A stretch of 64,000 nucleotides of DNA from Nipponacmea schrenckii (Eukaryota > Mollusca > Gastropoda > Lottiidae). The position numbers and the translations under genes are program-made. The stretch's first letter is position 1; every line of letters starts with the position of its first letter. A model generated the notes under the pieces. It saw only the letters and a program-made list of their open reading frames with translations, searched no databases and had not been told where the DNA came from. Location: contig JAUJPP010000012.1 in NCBI GenBank assembly GCA_030562195.1, forward strand, positions 12,152,001 through 12,216,000, read 5' to 3'. Positions 22,681 through 35,938 of the stretch are shown here, piece after piece.

Positions 22681-22700
22681 ATTACTGAATCGGAAAAGAT

Positions 22701-23447
22701 ATGAAAAAAAAACATTACTATGACCAAAATAGTAATGGATTTAGCTTAAAAATCATACCAGTCTTTTCTGACATTTACATGAAACTACAGAAGCTGGATA
22801 TTTTAGACCAAATTAATAATAGACTCCACACCATGGAAACAAGATTCACAAACCTAGAAACTAACATGAAAGATCTTCGGATGGAAGTTGGTATACATAG
22901 TGGAAAGCTTAGTGACATGGATTTTGATCACACAATCACAGAACAAAGAATCTCCAAACTTGAAAATTCCTATGATGAAGCCCAAATGGAAAACTATAAA
23001 CTGAAAGAGGCTGTTCTGAACTTACAAACTCGTGATATGAAAACCAATCTAATCATCAGTGGAATACCAGAAAAGGGTGATGATGAGGTCGTTGAAAGAA
23101 CCGTTAAGGAGTTTATTAAAGATACTTTAAAGATTGATAGAGATATTGGTCTAGATGTTGTGCATAGGCTGAGAAGAAGATCAGATGGTAAACCCAGAAG
23201 TATTATTGCCAAGTTTGAGCGTCGAAAGGAGAGGGATCTTGTACTTAAAGCAGCACCACAATATCTACGTGGATCACAATTTAGTGTATTTGAACAATAC
23301 CCAAAAGAAATTAATGATAGGAGACGTGCCCTGGTACCTAAAATGAAGGAGGCGAGGGAGAGGGGGTGTAAAGCCCAAATTAAACTAGATAAATTATATA
23401 TTAATAATGAATTATATCACCCCCCTCCATTTACTTCTTCCAAATAG
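22701..23447 (+). mobile_element. L1/Tx1-like non-LTR retrotransposon ORF1 relic (248 codons)
   Basis: The open frame has a coiled-coil N-terminal half (about residues 30-105: LDILDQINNRLHTMETRFTN and further heptads), then an RRM-like part beginning TNLIISGIPEKGDDEV (about residue 113) with DVVHRLRRRSDGKPRSII, and a C-terminal domain with VFEQYPKEINDRRRALVPKM. This is the layout of L1-type ORF1p (transposase_22 family), an RNA-binding trimeric chaperone. The frame is intact over its length, which suggests a fairly young insertion. I see no ORF2 endonuclease or reverse transcriptase after 23447, so the copy is truncated. The ATG used may not be the native start. Confidence 0.88.
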
Positions 23448-23451
23448 GACA

Positions 23452-26400
23452 GATACGACCCCTCTCAAAAAATATCTAAAATTTATAATCTCGTTGGTTT
23501 AAATATTTATGGTATACAAAGCAGAAATGTAAAACGAAGAACTTTCATTTCATAACACAATATGACAAGTGGACGAATCGAAGGTTACTGTAACTCTAAA
23601 TGGTGAGCACGTAACGAAGTTTTAGAAGAGTCGAAGGTTTCTTTGATTCAATTACTGACAATAATTGCTGACAGATTGAAAAGTCAATATGCCAAATAAA
23701 CTTGTGAATTCATGGATAGAAACCTAGAAGTAAATTAGGACAGTGCAGGTGGTTAATTTTTTAGAAGAAAATATAATATTCATCAAAATGGATGCTTAGA
23801 ATTGAGTATCAAATTCAATACACCATAAGGCTCATCTTCTTCTTATATGCTAATATTTTTTCAATAAGAAAAAATTCCTTAGAATTATTTACATGTATTG
23901 TAAGAACCATGCGTTTCGTGTGTTAGGTACACGGGGTTAACGTAAATTTAAGAAATCGTTTTCAATCACTGCCAGGACGATACTTAACTCAAGATCCAGT
24001 GCGTATAAATATATGGTTTCAATGGATTTTAATTTAAAAATACATAAAAAAATGTATAGTTTTAGGTTCCTCCCTTAAACTGCAGATAATTAAATCAAAA
24101 AGGCCCATACTAATCTCTTAAAAGGGATTTGGTGGTTAACAGAAGTATTTATCAGAGAACATTTTCAAATTATTTCCTAACAGATAAACTAGCTAACTAA
24201 ATCACAGTCTCTGACATCATTACTATGGCAACCAGCATCGTTCGAAAATTAGATTGTATGACCAACAAGAAACGAAATCAAGTGTCGCGCCTTTCGATTG
24301 AAATTTGAGAGGGGAGCTTCGTTTTGGGGCTATTGACAATTTGAAGAATGGTCACAAATTAGCTCGAAAGCTTTGTTTGATGGTCTATTGAAGATCTAGT
24401 CTGTATTTATGCCATGACGAGGTCTCCGATGTTGAATGACCCTCCTCGCGGCAACAAGTTTTCTGTGAACAATTGCTCTTTTCTTTCCAGCACGCTGATC
24501 ACAATTGATAGGGCACTTGACGTCAAATTGAATGAAATTGCAGCAAAACGAGGATCTCATGGCTGTTAAAGAACGATTCGTTCGACACGCGGAGTTTATC
24601 TTAGGCAAGGAGCGTTTCCTTCTCTCAATGAATTCCAACATCCGAATGTAACCCAAGAGTAAACATAAGTCACGTGATAAACGATGGTAGACAATAGAGC
24701 TAATGAACAAACACGACAGTTGAGAGGAAAATAGAACAAATTGCCTCAAATCAAAGCAATTTTCTGCCTATTGAATCCGACTTCACGGAGAGTTCTATTC
24801 TCTTCAGTCTTCTCAACGATTACATAATGATATCGAAATTGACTGGAATCTGTCGATTTGAAGTTGTTAAAACCATTCCAAATCGCTGTAAGAGGTTCTT
24901 CTTATTTCATCGTTATAATAACAGAAGCGACGACAGTTAGGCTGCTAGCCTTTGGTATTCTAAAATTAAAGTCACAAGGAATTATTTTAAGGAAATTGTT
25001 AAGGCATGGAAATGTATCTTAGAAAAAATGTAGTTTATTCTCGTCCGAATCGTTTCTGTTTCCTGTAAATCTTTATTGTAGAGGGTTTGATCTTATCTAT
25101 ATTTTAAACATAATAAATGCAAAGCATTTTTAGGAAAATAAATAAAAATACGATTTTCATACTCTTTTAAAAAGAAGAGAAGTTCGATAATACCATTCGC
25201 TCAGTTAGAGAATTTATGGTTCTAACATTGTGGTTAAGTAATGTTGTGAAGCAAAGGGTACCGGCATAACCTCCAGTGAGAGAATATTGTCTGTGGAGTT
25301 ATCGGGTTAGTATTAGTCTGGTTGCTTATCCAAAAATATATTGCATGGAACAAAAAATTGAAAATAACATTTAATTATCGGACTATGTTCTCTTTTCATA
25401 AAGGAACAAATAAAACTTTCTTCACTTCTTTAAGATTAGTATAAATCATTTATTCTCGTCAATAGGCATTCTGAAAAAGAATCATAAATTAAACAAACTG
25501 AAATGCAGCAAATTATTCTGACAAATGTTGATGCACTTCGGTGTGAAAAATATTCATAGATTTTATCAGCAAAATCATAAACTGTATTCTCTAAATTTCA
25601 TTAAGGTACAGCGACATCTATCAATCGCTTAACAAACATTATATTAAATAACGCAAACCGACTTATTTCCGGTTTGTTAGTCGCGGGGTTAACTACAATT
25701 GACCTACTTAAGAATTCAAATTCAATCAGTTTTGCATAATAAGATTCCACGCTTGGCTGAAAGTCTGGGGTTCTCTAGAGATCCAATTAGGAGCTTGTGA
25801 AATCACTGATCAAGTGGACCTTTTAAGACATCTTAAGGAAGCGGAAAAATATTCAAAACATTTCTTTTCGGAACAAAAGAGGGAAAAGGGACATAATTCA
25901 ATAAAATTGTGTGTTTTCTTATACTTGATAAATAATTCATTCCTTTAAATAGACCTTACTTATGAGGTGTTTTTGTTTCATAATATTGCCCTCTATGGAG
26001 TTTTGTATCGTAATTTTTTTTCCCGAGTGAATTTTGGTTTACAATATGTGTATATATTCATCAGTAAACTTACCTGGTGTCATAAAGTAACAGAATCCCT
26101 TGAAATCTGGAAAAATCACATAACTATGAATTTTTTTTAAAAAAAAAAGCTTAATATACACGCTTAAAAACGCGTTTTTCTATAATCAAATGCATCTATA
26201 ATGATATTTTCTGTTTTTTTTTATGGCAACAGGTATATTTACTGATACATAGAGCTCTTATTGGCCAAATTAAAAATTTTCAAATTTTATGTGTATTCTA
26301 AGACCTATTATCCCTTTGATATCGGCATAAACCTTTTCCAATCGACCTTAGGCATCATAAAAAGGGGAACAAATATTAATACTTGACTACAAATAGCTAT

Positions 26401-27762
26401 ATCCTTGCACGATTATGTTATTTGAATAGATAATGTTTATAAATCTGACTTGGCTAAAAATAACAGTTACAATCATCTGTTTCAGCTGCAGGAACAGTAA
26501 AGTAATGTGCGCTACAGAGCAACTTCATTGTTGGAATGATCGGCGCAATATATTATTATTATTATTAATATTTTTTTGGTTAACGATGTCCTTGGTAAAA
26601 CAATGAATGTGTGCTTATTACGACAAACATCCAATTCCACTCTTTTCATTGATATTTTTTATTTTAATCCGTTAGGTTGATAATAAGTTTTACTTATCAT
26701 ATTTCTTTGTATTGTCAATCTTCAATTATTATTGTTCTGAATATATTCCTTTGATTTTATCAAGTGGATAATATAGACTAAACTATCTTCAATGAAGCAC
26801 CCCCACTAAAATAATTTCCCTCTAAATTCCTTTACAGATCTATTATCACATTAATACGAGGTGTAAATCTAATTAATCTATTGATCAAGTAGGTATAATA
26901 TAAGTTTTAACAGGGTGTATATCACAACATCAAAGGTACCGCTATGTTAGATATATTACAACAAGAACACCAATCTAGCTGTGATAAATAGCATAGTTTA
27001 GATGTTAACTATCAAACATTACCACGGTATGAGGGACATTTAACACTTAACAATCAATTACTGCATTTCCCCGAAAAAACTGAAGATGGGACATTTCGGA
27101 CATATACAAGTTTAAATACATAAATAGTGTTCCCTTCCATTGCTAAAGCATCAGCTAAAGTCAAACTATCATGTCAATATTACTTTGTATTAGGTGTTGT
27201 AAGAGGTGCATGACATGATAAAATACATTTTGAACGTGAATATTTTATTTTACAAGGTTTTATCTATTATTTTCGCCATTTCGTTGTAGGTTTTTTAAGG
27301 GGGCGGAGCTGTCCACATATGGTGCAAATGAAAATTGTGTGCAAAATGACCTTATTTGTTATAGTTTAATTATCATGTACGGTAAAAAGAAGTAATTCAT
27401 TTTCACTAGTCAATTAATTTATCAAATTATATGATGTCAAAGAGGCCGCGTATACCTAACAAGAAATCGACATTATAGGTTTAATTGGTGTAGAACTGCT
27501 GTGAAAATTTGCAGGTTTGGTGAAATTGATAATACTTGCTAATAAACACTTCCTATTGGTCTTCTTAACACTCCACACTTAATCAGCATTCGTAGTAGTT
27601 TTCCGACAAACGGAAGCTCTAATACTTATGCACCAAACTGTGGTACCTAACTTGGTGCGACAAACACCATGTTGAACAACCCAAATTTATGTTAAATATC
27701 AAATACTTCATCTTCGGAGATGCCTTGATCATTCAAACAATAAACACAGTCAACAGTAAACT
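23452..27762. other. Intergenic stretch without a supported gene
   Basis: AT-rich DNA. A less AT-rich patch at about 24390-24760 contains the palindrome TTGACGTCAA (24528-24537, CRE-like) and CACGTG near 24673; its 117-codon minus-strand frame has no recognisable domain. Sequence near 26213-26330 resembles the middle of the fold-back element at 46.8-47.9 kb (ACCTATTATC...TTGATAT), so a decayed relative may lie here. Confidence 0.5.
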
Positions 27763-29740
27763 ATAACTCTCATTATTGACTCTCATTATACATTGAATCA
27801 GAATGAAACCAATGTCTACTTCTTTTAGGTAAATCTCATTGTACAATACATCAGAATGAAACCAATGTCTAGTTCTTATAGGTAACTCTCATTGTACAAT
27901 ACATCAGAATGAAACCAATGTCTGTTTATTAACTCTCATTGTACAATACATCAGAATGAAACCAATGTCCAGTTCTTATAGGTAATCTCATTGTACAATA
28001 CATCAGAATGAAACCAATGTCTAGTTCTTATAGGTAACTCTCATTGTACAATACATCAGAATGAAACCAATGCCTGTTCTTATAGGTAAATCTCATTGTA
28101 CAATACATCAGAATGAAACCAATTTCTAGTTCTTATAGGTAACTCTCATTGTACAATACATCAGAATGAAACCAATGTCTAGTTCTTATAGGTAAATCTC
28201 ATTGTACAATACATCAGAATGAAACCAATGTCTAGTTCTTATAGGTAAATCTCATTGTACAATACATCAGAATGAAACCAATGTCCAGTTCTTATAGGTA
28301 AATCTCATTGTACAATACATCAGAATGAAACCAATGTCTAGTTCTTATAGGTAAATCTCATTGTACAATACATCAGAATGAAACCAATGCCTTGTTCTTA
28401 TAGGTAAATCTCATTGTACAATACATCAGAATGAAAGCAATGTCCAGTTCTTATAGGTAAATCTCATTGTACAATACATCAGAATGAAAGCAATGTCTAG
28501 TTCTTATAGGTAAATCTCATTGTACAATACATCAGAATGAAACCATTAGTCAATGTCCAGTTCTTATAGGTAAATCTCATTGTACAATACATCAGAATGA
28601 AACCAATGTCCTAGTTCTTATAGGTAAATCTTATTGTACAATACATCAGAATGAAACCAATGTCTAGTTCTTATAGGTAACTCTCATTGTACAATACATC
28701 AGAATGAAACCAATGTCTAGTTCTTATAGGTAACTCTCATTGTACAATACATCAGAATGAAACCAATTTCTTTTTTCATGGTAACTCTCATTGTACAATA
28801 CATCAGAATGAAACCAATGTCTTCTTATAGGTAAATCTCATTGTACAATACATCAGAATGAAACCAATTTCTAGTTCTTATAGGTAACTCTCATTGTACA
28901 ATACATCAGAATGAAACCAATGCCTTGTTCTTATAGGTAACTCTCATTGTACAATACATCAGAATGAAACCAATGTCTAGTTTATTAACTCTCATTGTAC
29001 AATACATCAGAATGAAACCAATGCCTGTTCTTATAGGTAACTCTCATTGTACAATACATCAGAATGAAACCAATGCCTCGTTCTTATAGGTAACTCTCAT
29101 TGTACAATACATCAGAATGAAACCAATGTCTGTTTATTAACTCTCATTGTACAATACATCAGAATGAAACCAATGTCTAGTTCTTATAGGTAACTCTCAT
29201 TGTACAATACATCAGAATGAAACCAATGTCTAGTTCTTATAGGTAACTCTCATTGTACAATACATCAGAATGAAACCAATGTCTGTTTATTAACTCTCAT
29301 TATACAATACATCAGAATGAAACCAATGCCTGTTCTTATAGGTACCTCTCATTGTACAATACATCAGAATGAAACCAATGTCTGTTTATTAACTCTCATT
29401 ATACAATACATCAGAATGAAACCAATGCCTCGTTCTTATAGGTACCTCTCATTGTACAATACATCAGAATGAAACCAATGTCTTGTTCTTATAGGTAACT
29501 CTCATTGTACAATACATCAGAATGAAACCAATGTCTAGTTCTTATAGGTAACTCTCATTGTACAATACATCAGAATGAAACCAATGTCTAGTTCTTATAG
29601 GTAACTGTCACCGTTCCTAAAGGAGTAACTTTCATTATACAATACATCAAAATGATACTTAAGTCTGTAACTCTCACCGTACAATAAATCAGAGTGGAAC
29701 CAAATTCTTTTTCTGTAAGTTTCATTATACAATACGACGG
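27763..29740 (+). repeat. 53-bp minisatellite array
   Basis: The unit starts AACTCTCATTGTACAATACA, continues TCAGAATGAAACCAATGTCT and ends AGTTCTTATAGGT (53 bp), about 35 copies. A 47-bp form with GTCTGTTTATT in place of the GTTCTTATAGGT segment is interspersed, mainly between 28.9 and 29.4 kb. Homogeneity between 28.0 and 29.6 kb is very high; both edges are degenerate, the right edge extending to about 29740. The repeats are contiguous, without spacers. Confidence 0.97.
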
Positions 29741-30602
29741 ATAATGTCGGAACCAATTTTTTAGATTGTCTGATTATTATAAGATTGAAATAAAAGGGAT
29801 AGGACTTTTATAGTGCAGCAAAATTATTATAATAATCATAAACGTTGTGCAAAATAATGAGCATTCAATTGCAGAAATCATCATTTGGGAAGAAATAATA
29901 CAGAATCATATTTTAAATCCAATTTACTGAAATCTACAGGGAATATTTTTTAAAAAAATCATCAATCTTGTAATTGCCAATTTAATTTGACATGTAGAAA
30001 TTATGACGTCATATGTCAAAAGAATTATCGGTAAATATGGAACTCTCCTGGGTAGAAGGTCAATCTTGTGATGAAATAAATGAGACATAAAATCTTGTTA
30101 AATAATTTCCTGCAAGTCCATAGTTTTTACTTCTATGGTGCTATTTAAATTAGCTAAATAAGCGCAATCAACGTGAAGTTAACAGTTAGATATTAAAGGG
30201 CAATCAAACTATTTTATGTTATATCTGGTAAATGAACAGGTTATTTTTATTGGTAATAAAATGCCCTATCCTATATAAACAATTTCCAAACGGTGGTACT
30301 GGAATCTGAACAAAGAATGATTGAAAACACACTGTCCACACACTTTGGTTAGAAAAGAGAATTTGCCGACTGGTTAAAAGTGAATAGGGTTGCAGCTTTA
30401 GTCACCCTCTGAAATAAAAGTGATATTGTGTGTCCTTGTATACATTTTTATCAGTCATTTTGAGATTATCGGTGACATAAAAGAAGTTTATATCGTTGAT
30501 TAATATTAAATTCATAGTGTTGATTTTAGCCTAATATAAAGTCACAACATTTACTATAACAAATAAATAAAAATATGTTTAAGGTTCAAATGATGATTTT
30601 GC
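29741..30602. other. Short spacer between two tandem arrays
   Basis: AT-rich sequence; I see no gene or repeat in it. Confidence 0.6.
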
Positions 30603-31064
30603 AATTGATGATAACATAGTTGATGATAACATAGTTGATTATAGTTGATTTTAACATACTTGATGATAACATTGTTGATATTAACATTGTTGATATTAAT
30701 ATAGTTGATATAAGCATAGTTGATATAACATACTTGATTTCAACATACTTGATGATAACATAGTTAATATTAACATAGTTGATATTAACATAGTTGATTA
30801 TAACATAGTTGATAATAACATAGTTGATTTTATACATACTTGATGATAACATAGTTAATATTAACATAGTTGATATTAACATAGTTGATATTAACATAGT
30901 TGATTATAACATAGTTGATAATAACAGTTGATTTTAAACATAGTTGATTATAACATAGTTGATTTTAACATAGTTGATTATAACATAGTTGATTTTAACA
31001 TAGTTGATTATAACATAGTTGATTTTAACATAGTTGATCATAACATTTATGATTATAACATTTT
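30603..31064 (+). repeat. 15-bp tandem repeat
   Basis: Units of ACATAGTTGATTATA / ACATAGTTGATTTTA / ACATAGTTGATATTA, 15 bp, about 30 copies, with some ACATACTTGATG variants. As 15 is five codons, the minus strand reads an open MLIST-type peptide repeat of about 100 residues; I regard that as a by-product. Confidence 0.93.
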
Positions 31065-34000
31065 ACACAGAAATAAATCTAAGTACAACCCGAGAGTAAA
31101 ATAATGTAAATGAGTTGTCTGTGCTTGTGTCTAGTAATTAGCTATCTTGTAATTATATTTGACATGAAAATCAATACAAAACAAAGTACATTATATTCAG
31201 TGTTTTCTGGCTTTTAACCATAGGTTTTCTTATGTATACATCGATTTCTTGATGACGGGGTTCAGAAATTTATATTTTATTCGGTATATGAACATGTGTT
31301 TGTTTTCATTGCTGGCAAAATAACATGAAGTATCATATTGTAGGACGATCTAGAGTTAGAACTGATTATACCAATTCTTGGGTATTGAGATTTCACAGTA
31401 TACTACCTAAGCATTGAAACAACTTTTGGGAAATAATTCTTGAGAGCTATATAAAAATTGAATCATTTTGGCATAATTAAATTTCAAAAATTTATTATAA
31501 ATTGTTTGATAATCGTTGGCGGCGTATATGTGCGTTTCTATTGCAATTTCGACTTTGGTTCCCTTTAAAATAATTTAGTCCCTGTAAAGATGTAACTTTT
31601 AAAGGTCATAATGGTCATACTATAAGGTAACAGAAAAATATGTTATATGAAGCTTAAATATTAGTTGGACATTAAGTCATAACCTTACATAACATTGTAC
31701 ATAACGTTCTATAAAAGTAATTAATGTTATTCATTCACTCTAGGATACTCACTCCAATTTCATTCATCAGCTGTGTTCGAGAGCAATCTCTAGTCTTAAT
31801 AAATACTTCAAGTTGCACTTATAACCCAATAAAAAACAATTTGTTCGAAACAAAACTCGTTAAGGCGTATTGAGTTAGCTGCCCCTGGTCGTGTGTGTTA
31901 TTCTAAAATGACACTGAAGATGCGTGATCAGTAAGAAAAACACGCATTTCGTTCGTTTTAAGTGGATTAAATTTAATCTTGATTACACAAACTGTCATCC
32001 AATACGGATTAAATCGGGATTAAACTTAATTTACTGTTCCTAATATACTCGTGCTGTAGTTTCCAAAAAAAAAAAAAAACCCCAAAAAAACGAATGAAAT
32101 CGTAGTCTTTTGACTTTTATTTCTGGTGCAAAATGTTAATGTTCTTTTTATGGAGTTATTTTCATCTATATTCCATTAGTTTTTGGCAAAACGCTACGAC
32201 AAAATAATACCCCATTTTAGGTTTTTATTAAGTGCTTGTAAAATGTGTTGTTAAAGATAGCAACGTAGTTATGTGGTTCCAACAGTTTTAGAAAGAATAT
32301 CTAATATGGTATATAATCGCCAACAACAGTGTTAAAACACAATACATCAAATTAGCATCATTTACATTAAAACAATGACCTGTATATAACGACCATAGGT
32401 TATCGATTGTGTGCCCCCCTCAAGGCCGGCTTATATCAAAGCTCCACACCTGTTAACTGGAAGGTTATTCAATGGATTACGACCAAGGCCTTGACAAACT
32501 CACAAGAGGGCATGTCAATCGTGTCAAGTTCATCTGTACCTACATTCTGTACAGGTGTAAAAACGTTTGGTCATAAATCTCTTCAGTCGTATCTGTGGAA
32601 GGTGAACGTCAGCAACGGATTATCTGTTAATCCATTTAGATGTCGATCATCTTTGTTTATACAGCATCATTGATGTTGTTGTAATACGAACTTTCGTCAC
32701 GTGTCGTATATATTTCTTAAAATCTCCTTCTATTTTAGGTTTCATATTAAAAAAATCTTTTTAATCTTGCTAAAGAATCTGGATATCTGAAAAACAAATA
32801 AATATATTTCGAGAAAATATTCAATTCCCGCAGAGAAATGTACATTACTAAAATATTCAAATGATGAACTTAACATGCATCAAGAAACATAACATGACCA
32901 AGTTCTACAAAAGGGCCGAATTGTCAAAATTCATATTTATCGATTTTAATTTTCCTCGCGATTTAAGCGAATCTTCTCTAATTAGGACTACGGCTGTACT
33001 GAATACTGAAATTTAGTTGCAAAATATCCACCATATAGCATTCATATCTTCTACTGGTGACTTACTGGCTGAAAGATGAATATTTATTATTCTCAATCTC
33101 AAAATAAAACATTAAGATACAGATATTCCTTGTGCATTCACATAAACAATATAACGAACACTGAAACGTACAAAATTTGCAAATTATGATTAGTTCAAGT
33201 CACAGTATTTGAACAGAAATCATATTATTATTATCATATTATAACTTAATTTTATAATGAGCAATCAATCAAGGCACGTGATATCTCTATCAAATTTGAA
33301 ATGTTTGTTTGGATAACATCAATTTTTTGATTATAATCTTTAATCCTAGGATAATGCTGAACACTTTTAACATATTTCGATTAGGTGTTTGTCTTACTGA
33401 GTCTGGTTATAAAGGAACTTTATGCTTGGCACTGATTTGTTTGTTATTGTCAATCATTCAACTCATGATCATGTTAAAAATCATGCCTTGATTGACACAA
33501 TCATGAACAATGTTGTGAGTTTATATCAATAAAGAATATTTTATATTTTTTTAAAAACTTATCTTCTAAATTCAAGCTTTAACTGTACATTCGAGGAATA
33601 TCAATAAACAATAGTAATGGTCTATTTATAATTAACTGTTAACTGAAAAAAATAAACCCCAACAATTACACTTATTACTGTATTCAATTTGTTCTCTTTC
33701 GAGATGTTCTTCTGTACAATATATACCTGCTGATTTGAATATCTTTTAACTAATATAATTGTGGGAACTGACCATCGCAATATTTGCACCTTATTCACAT
33801 CATTACGGAACCATGTTGGTTTGGACGCCGATTACATTCCGATGTTGTAATCGTCATAGCCTTAGCTAATCCGACATTGAGAATATAATTAGGATATAGA
33901 TTTTATCGTGTACATGTCCCTTAGAAAACAAAATGATCATAGACATATCGTAACATGTTCAGGCAAAAAACTGCCCCCCTGCTAAGCTATTTTACACTAA

Positions 34001-35640
34001 TACATTTCATATTATGACAACTTAACAAAAGCCGACATTGTTTCGTGGGTATTTACCGATAAGTCGGATTCGGCTACTGTAGTGTAACAGATCAAGAAGT
34101 TAGTCGCTTTATAAACGAAAGGTAAACTTTCTAAGAGGATTTGGAAATAGAAACTTTTGTTTTATAAATTGATCAGCAAAAGACAGGCAAAGCTTAACAC
34201 AGTTTTGTTGAAAAAAACACCATTGATCTAAAAGTAGTATTTCTAATCCCGGTTTTACGACGTGAACCCTAACTGTAAACCATACTGCACAATTTCGATT
34301 ACAGATCGGGATAATATTATTTATAAATACATTAATCCGAATTAAATATTACCTTTGCATATCCTATAGATAATCTGTGTTCATCCTTACACGAGGATAA
34401 GTATATGAAATATTATGTAGTAACCAAATAACTATAATGGATATTTGAAAAAAAAAACTAATTTTGCTGCGTCTTAGAAGAACCCATCCAATATTCCAAT
34501 TATATAAGGAATCGTTTAACAAGCAAAATACTAAGTCATTTCCACAATATTTGCAATATCGTACATTTTTTTTGGAAAATAATAATTATTCAAAATCAAT
34601 CTGATATTTTTCAATGTAGGCCTATAGAATATTACAAACAATTTTCGGAGAATTTGAATGTCTTGATGATTCGAAAGAATGCTATGTACAACGTCGACAT
34701 GTTCCTTTGAGACATCGGGTGTAAGGCTATTTAAATATAACTTTACACTCTAGCCAATTCAAGACTATACCAATATTTCAAATGTATCCAATATTCCAAT
34801 TTGAGTTATTATAACAATAACAATTGTTCTCTCTTAATGAGTTATTATTAATTCCCATCGAATGTCTAGTGCGTTTGGAATTTTTTTCTTCTCTCATACC
34901 AGTAACGAAACACAAACTATCAATATTACCAACGGTACCTATTATTCTAAACGTCATACAGGTTTTCAAACCAATATTCGAATGATGGCTTCCAAAGAAC
35001 TGTCTTGAACATATTGAATATTTTTCCCTACTATACAAATTATACATGACATATTATCCTGATAATATTTAAACTATAATTTGACTATGTTTTCTAATAT
35101 TAAAATCATTACCATTCCCGTTCAATATTAAACTTGCAGCAACGGCTTAATTATGTAAAATGCATTGAAAATGCATTTAATGTAAACATATCATAAAAAT
35201 TCAGAAATATCAAATCGTACTTGAATTCTGTATAATTATTTCCAAAGATTTTTAAATGCCAAAAATCAATGAATAAAACTTGAATAACCTAAATTCTAAA
35301 CCTGAACTTAAGCTGATCTCGCTTCGCTGCTGACTTAATTTTTTTATATTTCATAAAAATAGATATTTTAAAATATATTTTACAAATATGCCAAGGTTTA
35401 AATTATGTTATTTCAGAACATTTTCATTGTATATTTCCTAATTTATTTTTGACATTTGAAAATATGCAAATAAAAAAGGGAATCATTGTTGAATTGAGTA
35501 ATATTAGAATAAACAGTCTGAATTCTTATATGTCAATCAAATTGAAATTTAGGGGGAAATGTGTGATGATTGAAAAATAATAATTGTTATATGTGTTCAC
35601 CTTGCCTTAAAACAACCGTTATACAATATGTTTGATATCT
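31065..35640. other. Intergenic stretch upstream of the LIM-homeobox gene
   Basis: No gene supported. Around 32405-32670 there is a less AT-rich patch with CACCTG and CAGGTG E-boxes and an 88-codon frame without a known domain; a distal enhancer of the downstream gene is possible but unproven. The rest is AT-rich. Confidence 0.5.
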
Positions 35641-35938
35641 ATCTTGAACGCTTTGACAACTCGTGTGTGTCGCAGTGGAATCAATGGGGCGTGTCATTTA
35701 CCGGATTCTAACTCTCGACTAATCAGCGGGCGGTAAGAATTCCTACTCGACGCTGATTGGTTGGATTGATTTGACAGATTGTTGTGTTATGATTTTTCAG
35801 ATTAGCGGTGAATACATTTCACTGGATTTTGTAATAAAAAGCGAATTTTCCCTTTGGAACTCATCATAACATTCTGACTTGTTCTCTCATACACATCAAG
35901 GATTTTTAATAGTTTGGAATATTCATATATATACCATT
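35641..35938 (+). promoter_or_regulatory. Probable promoter and 5' leader of the Arrowhead-type LIM-homeobox gene
   Basis: No TATA box is evident. The stretch 35680-35780 is less AT-rich than its surroundings and contains GGGGCGTG (KLF/Sp-like), an inverted CCAAT box (ATTGG, 35756-35760), and TGATTTGACAG (about 35767-35777), close to a Pbx/Meis composite site. The coding start follows about 160 nt later. Factor assignments are motif-based inference. Confidence 0.4.

Noticed and set aside
24396..24749. 117-codon minus-strand frame in a less AT-rich patch
   Set aside because: No known domain, mixed hydrophobic and basic segments without pattern; a regulatory patch is more plausible.
27763..29740. 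Possible CRISPR-like array
   Set aside because: Units are contiguous with no unique spacers and the DNA is eukaryotic; it is a minisatellite.
30586..30897. 103-codon MLIST-repeat frame on the minus strand
   Set aside because: Direct product of the 15-bp tandem repeat (five codons per unit); no start context or gene structure.
32407..32673. 88-codon frame upstream of Awh
   Set aside because: No domain and no splice partners; the region may instead be regulatory.
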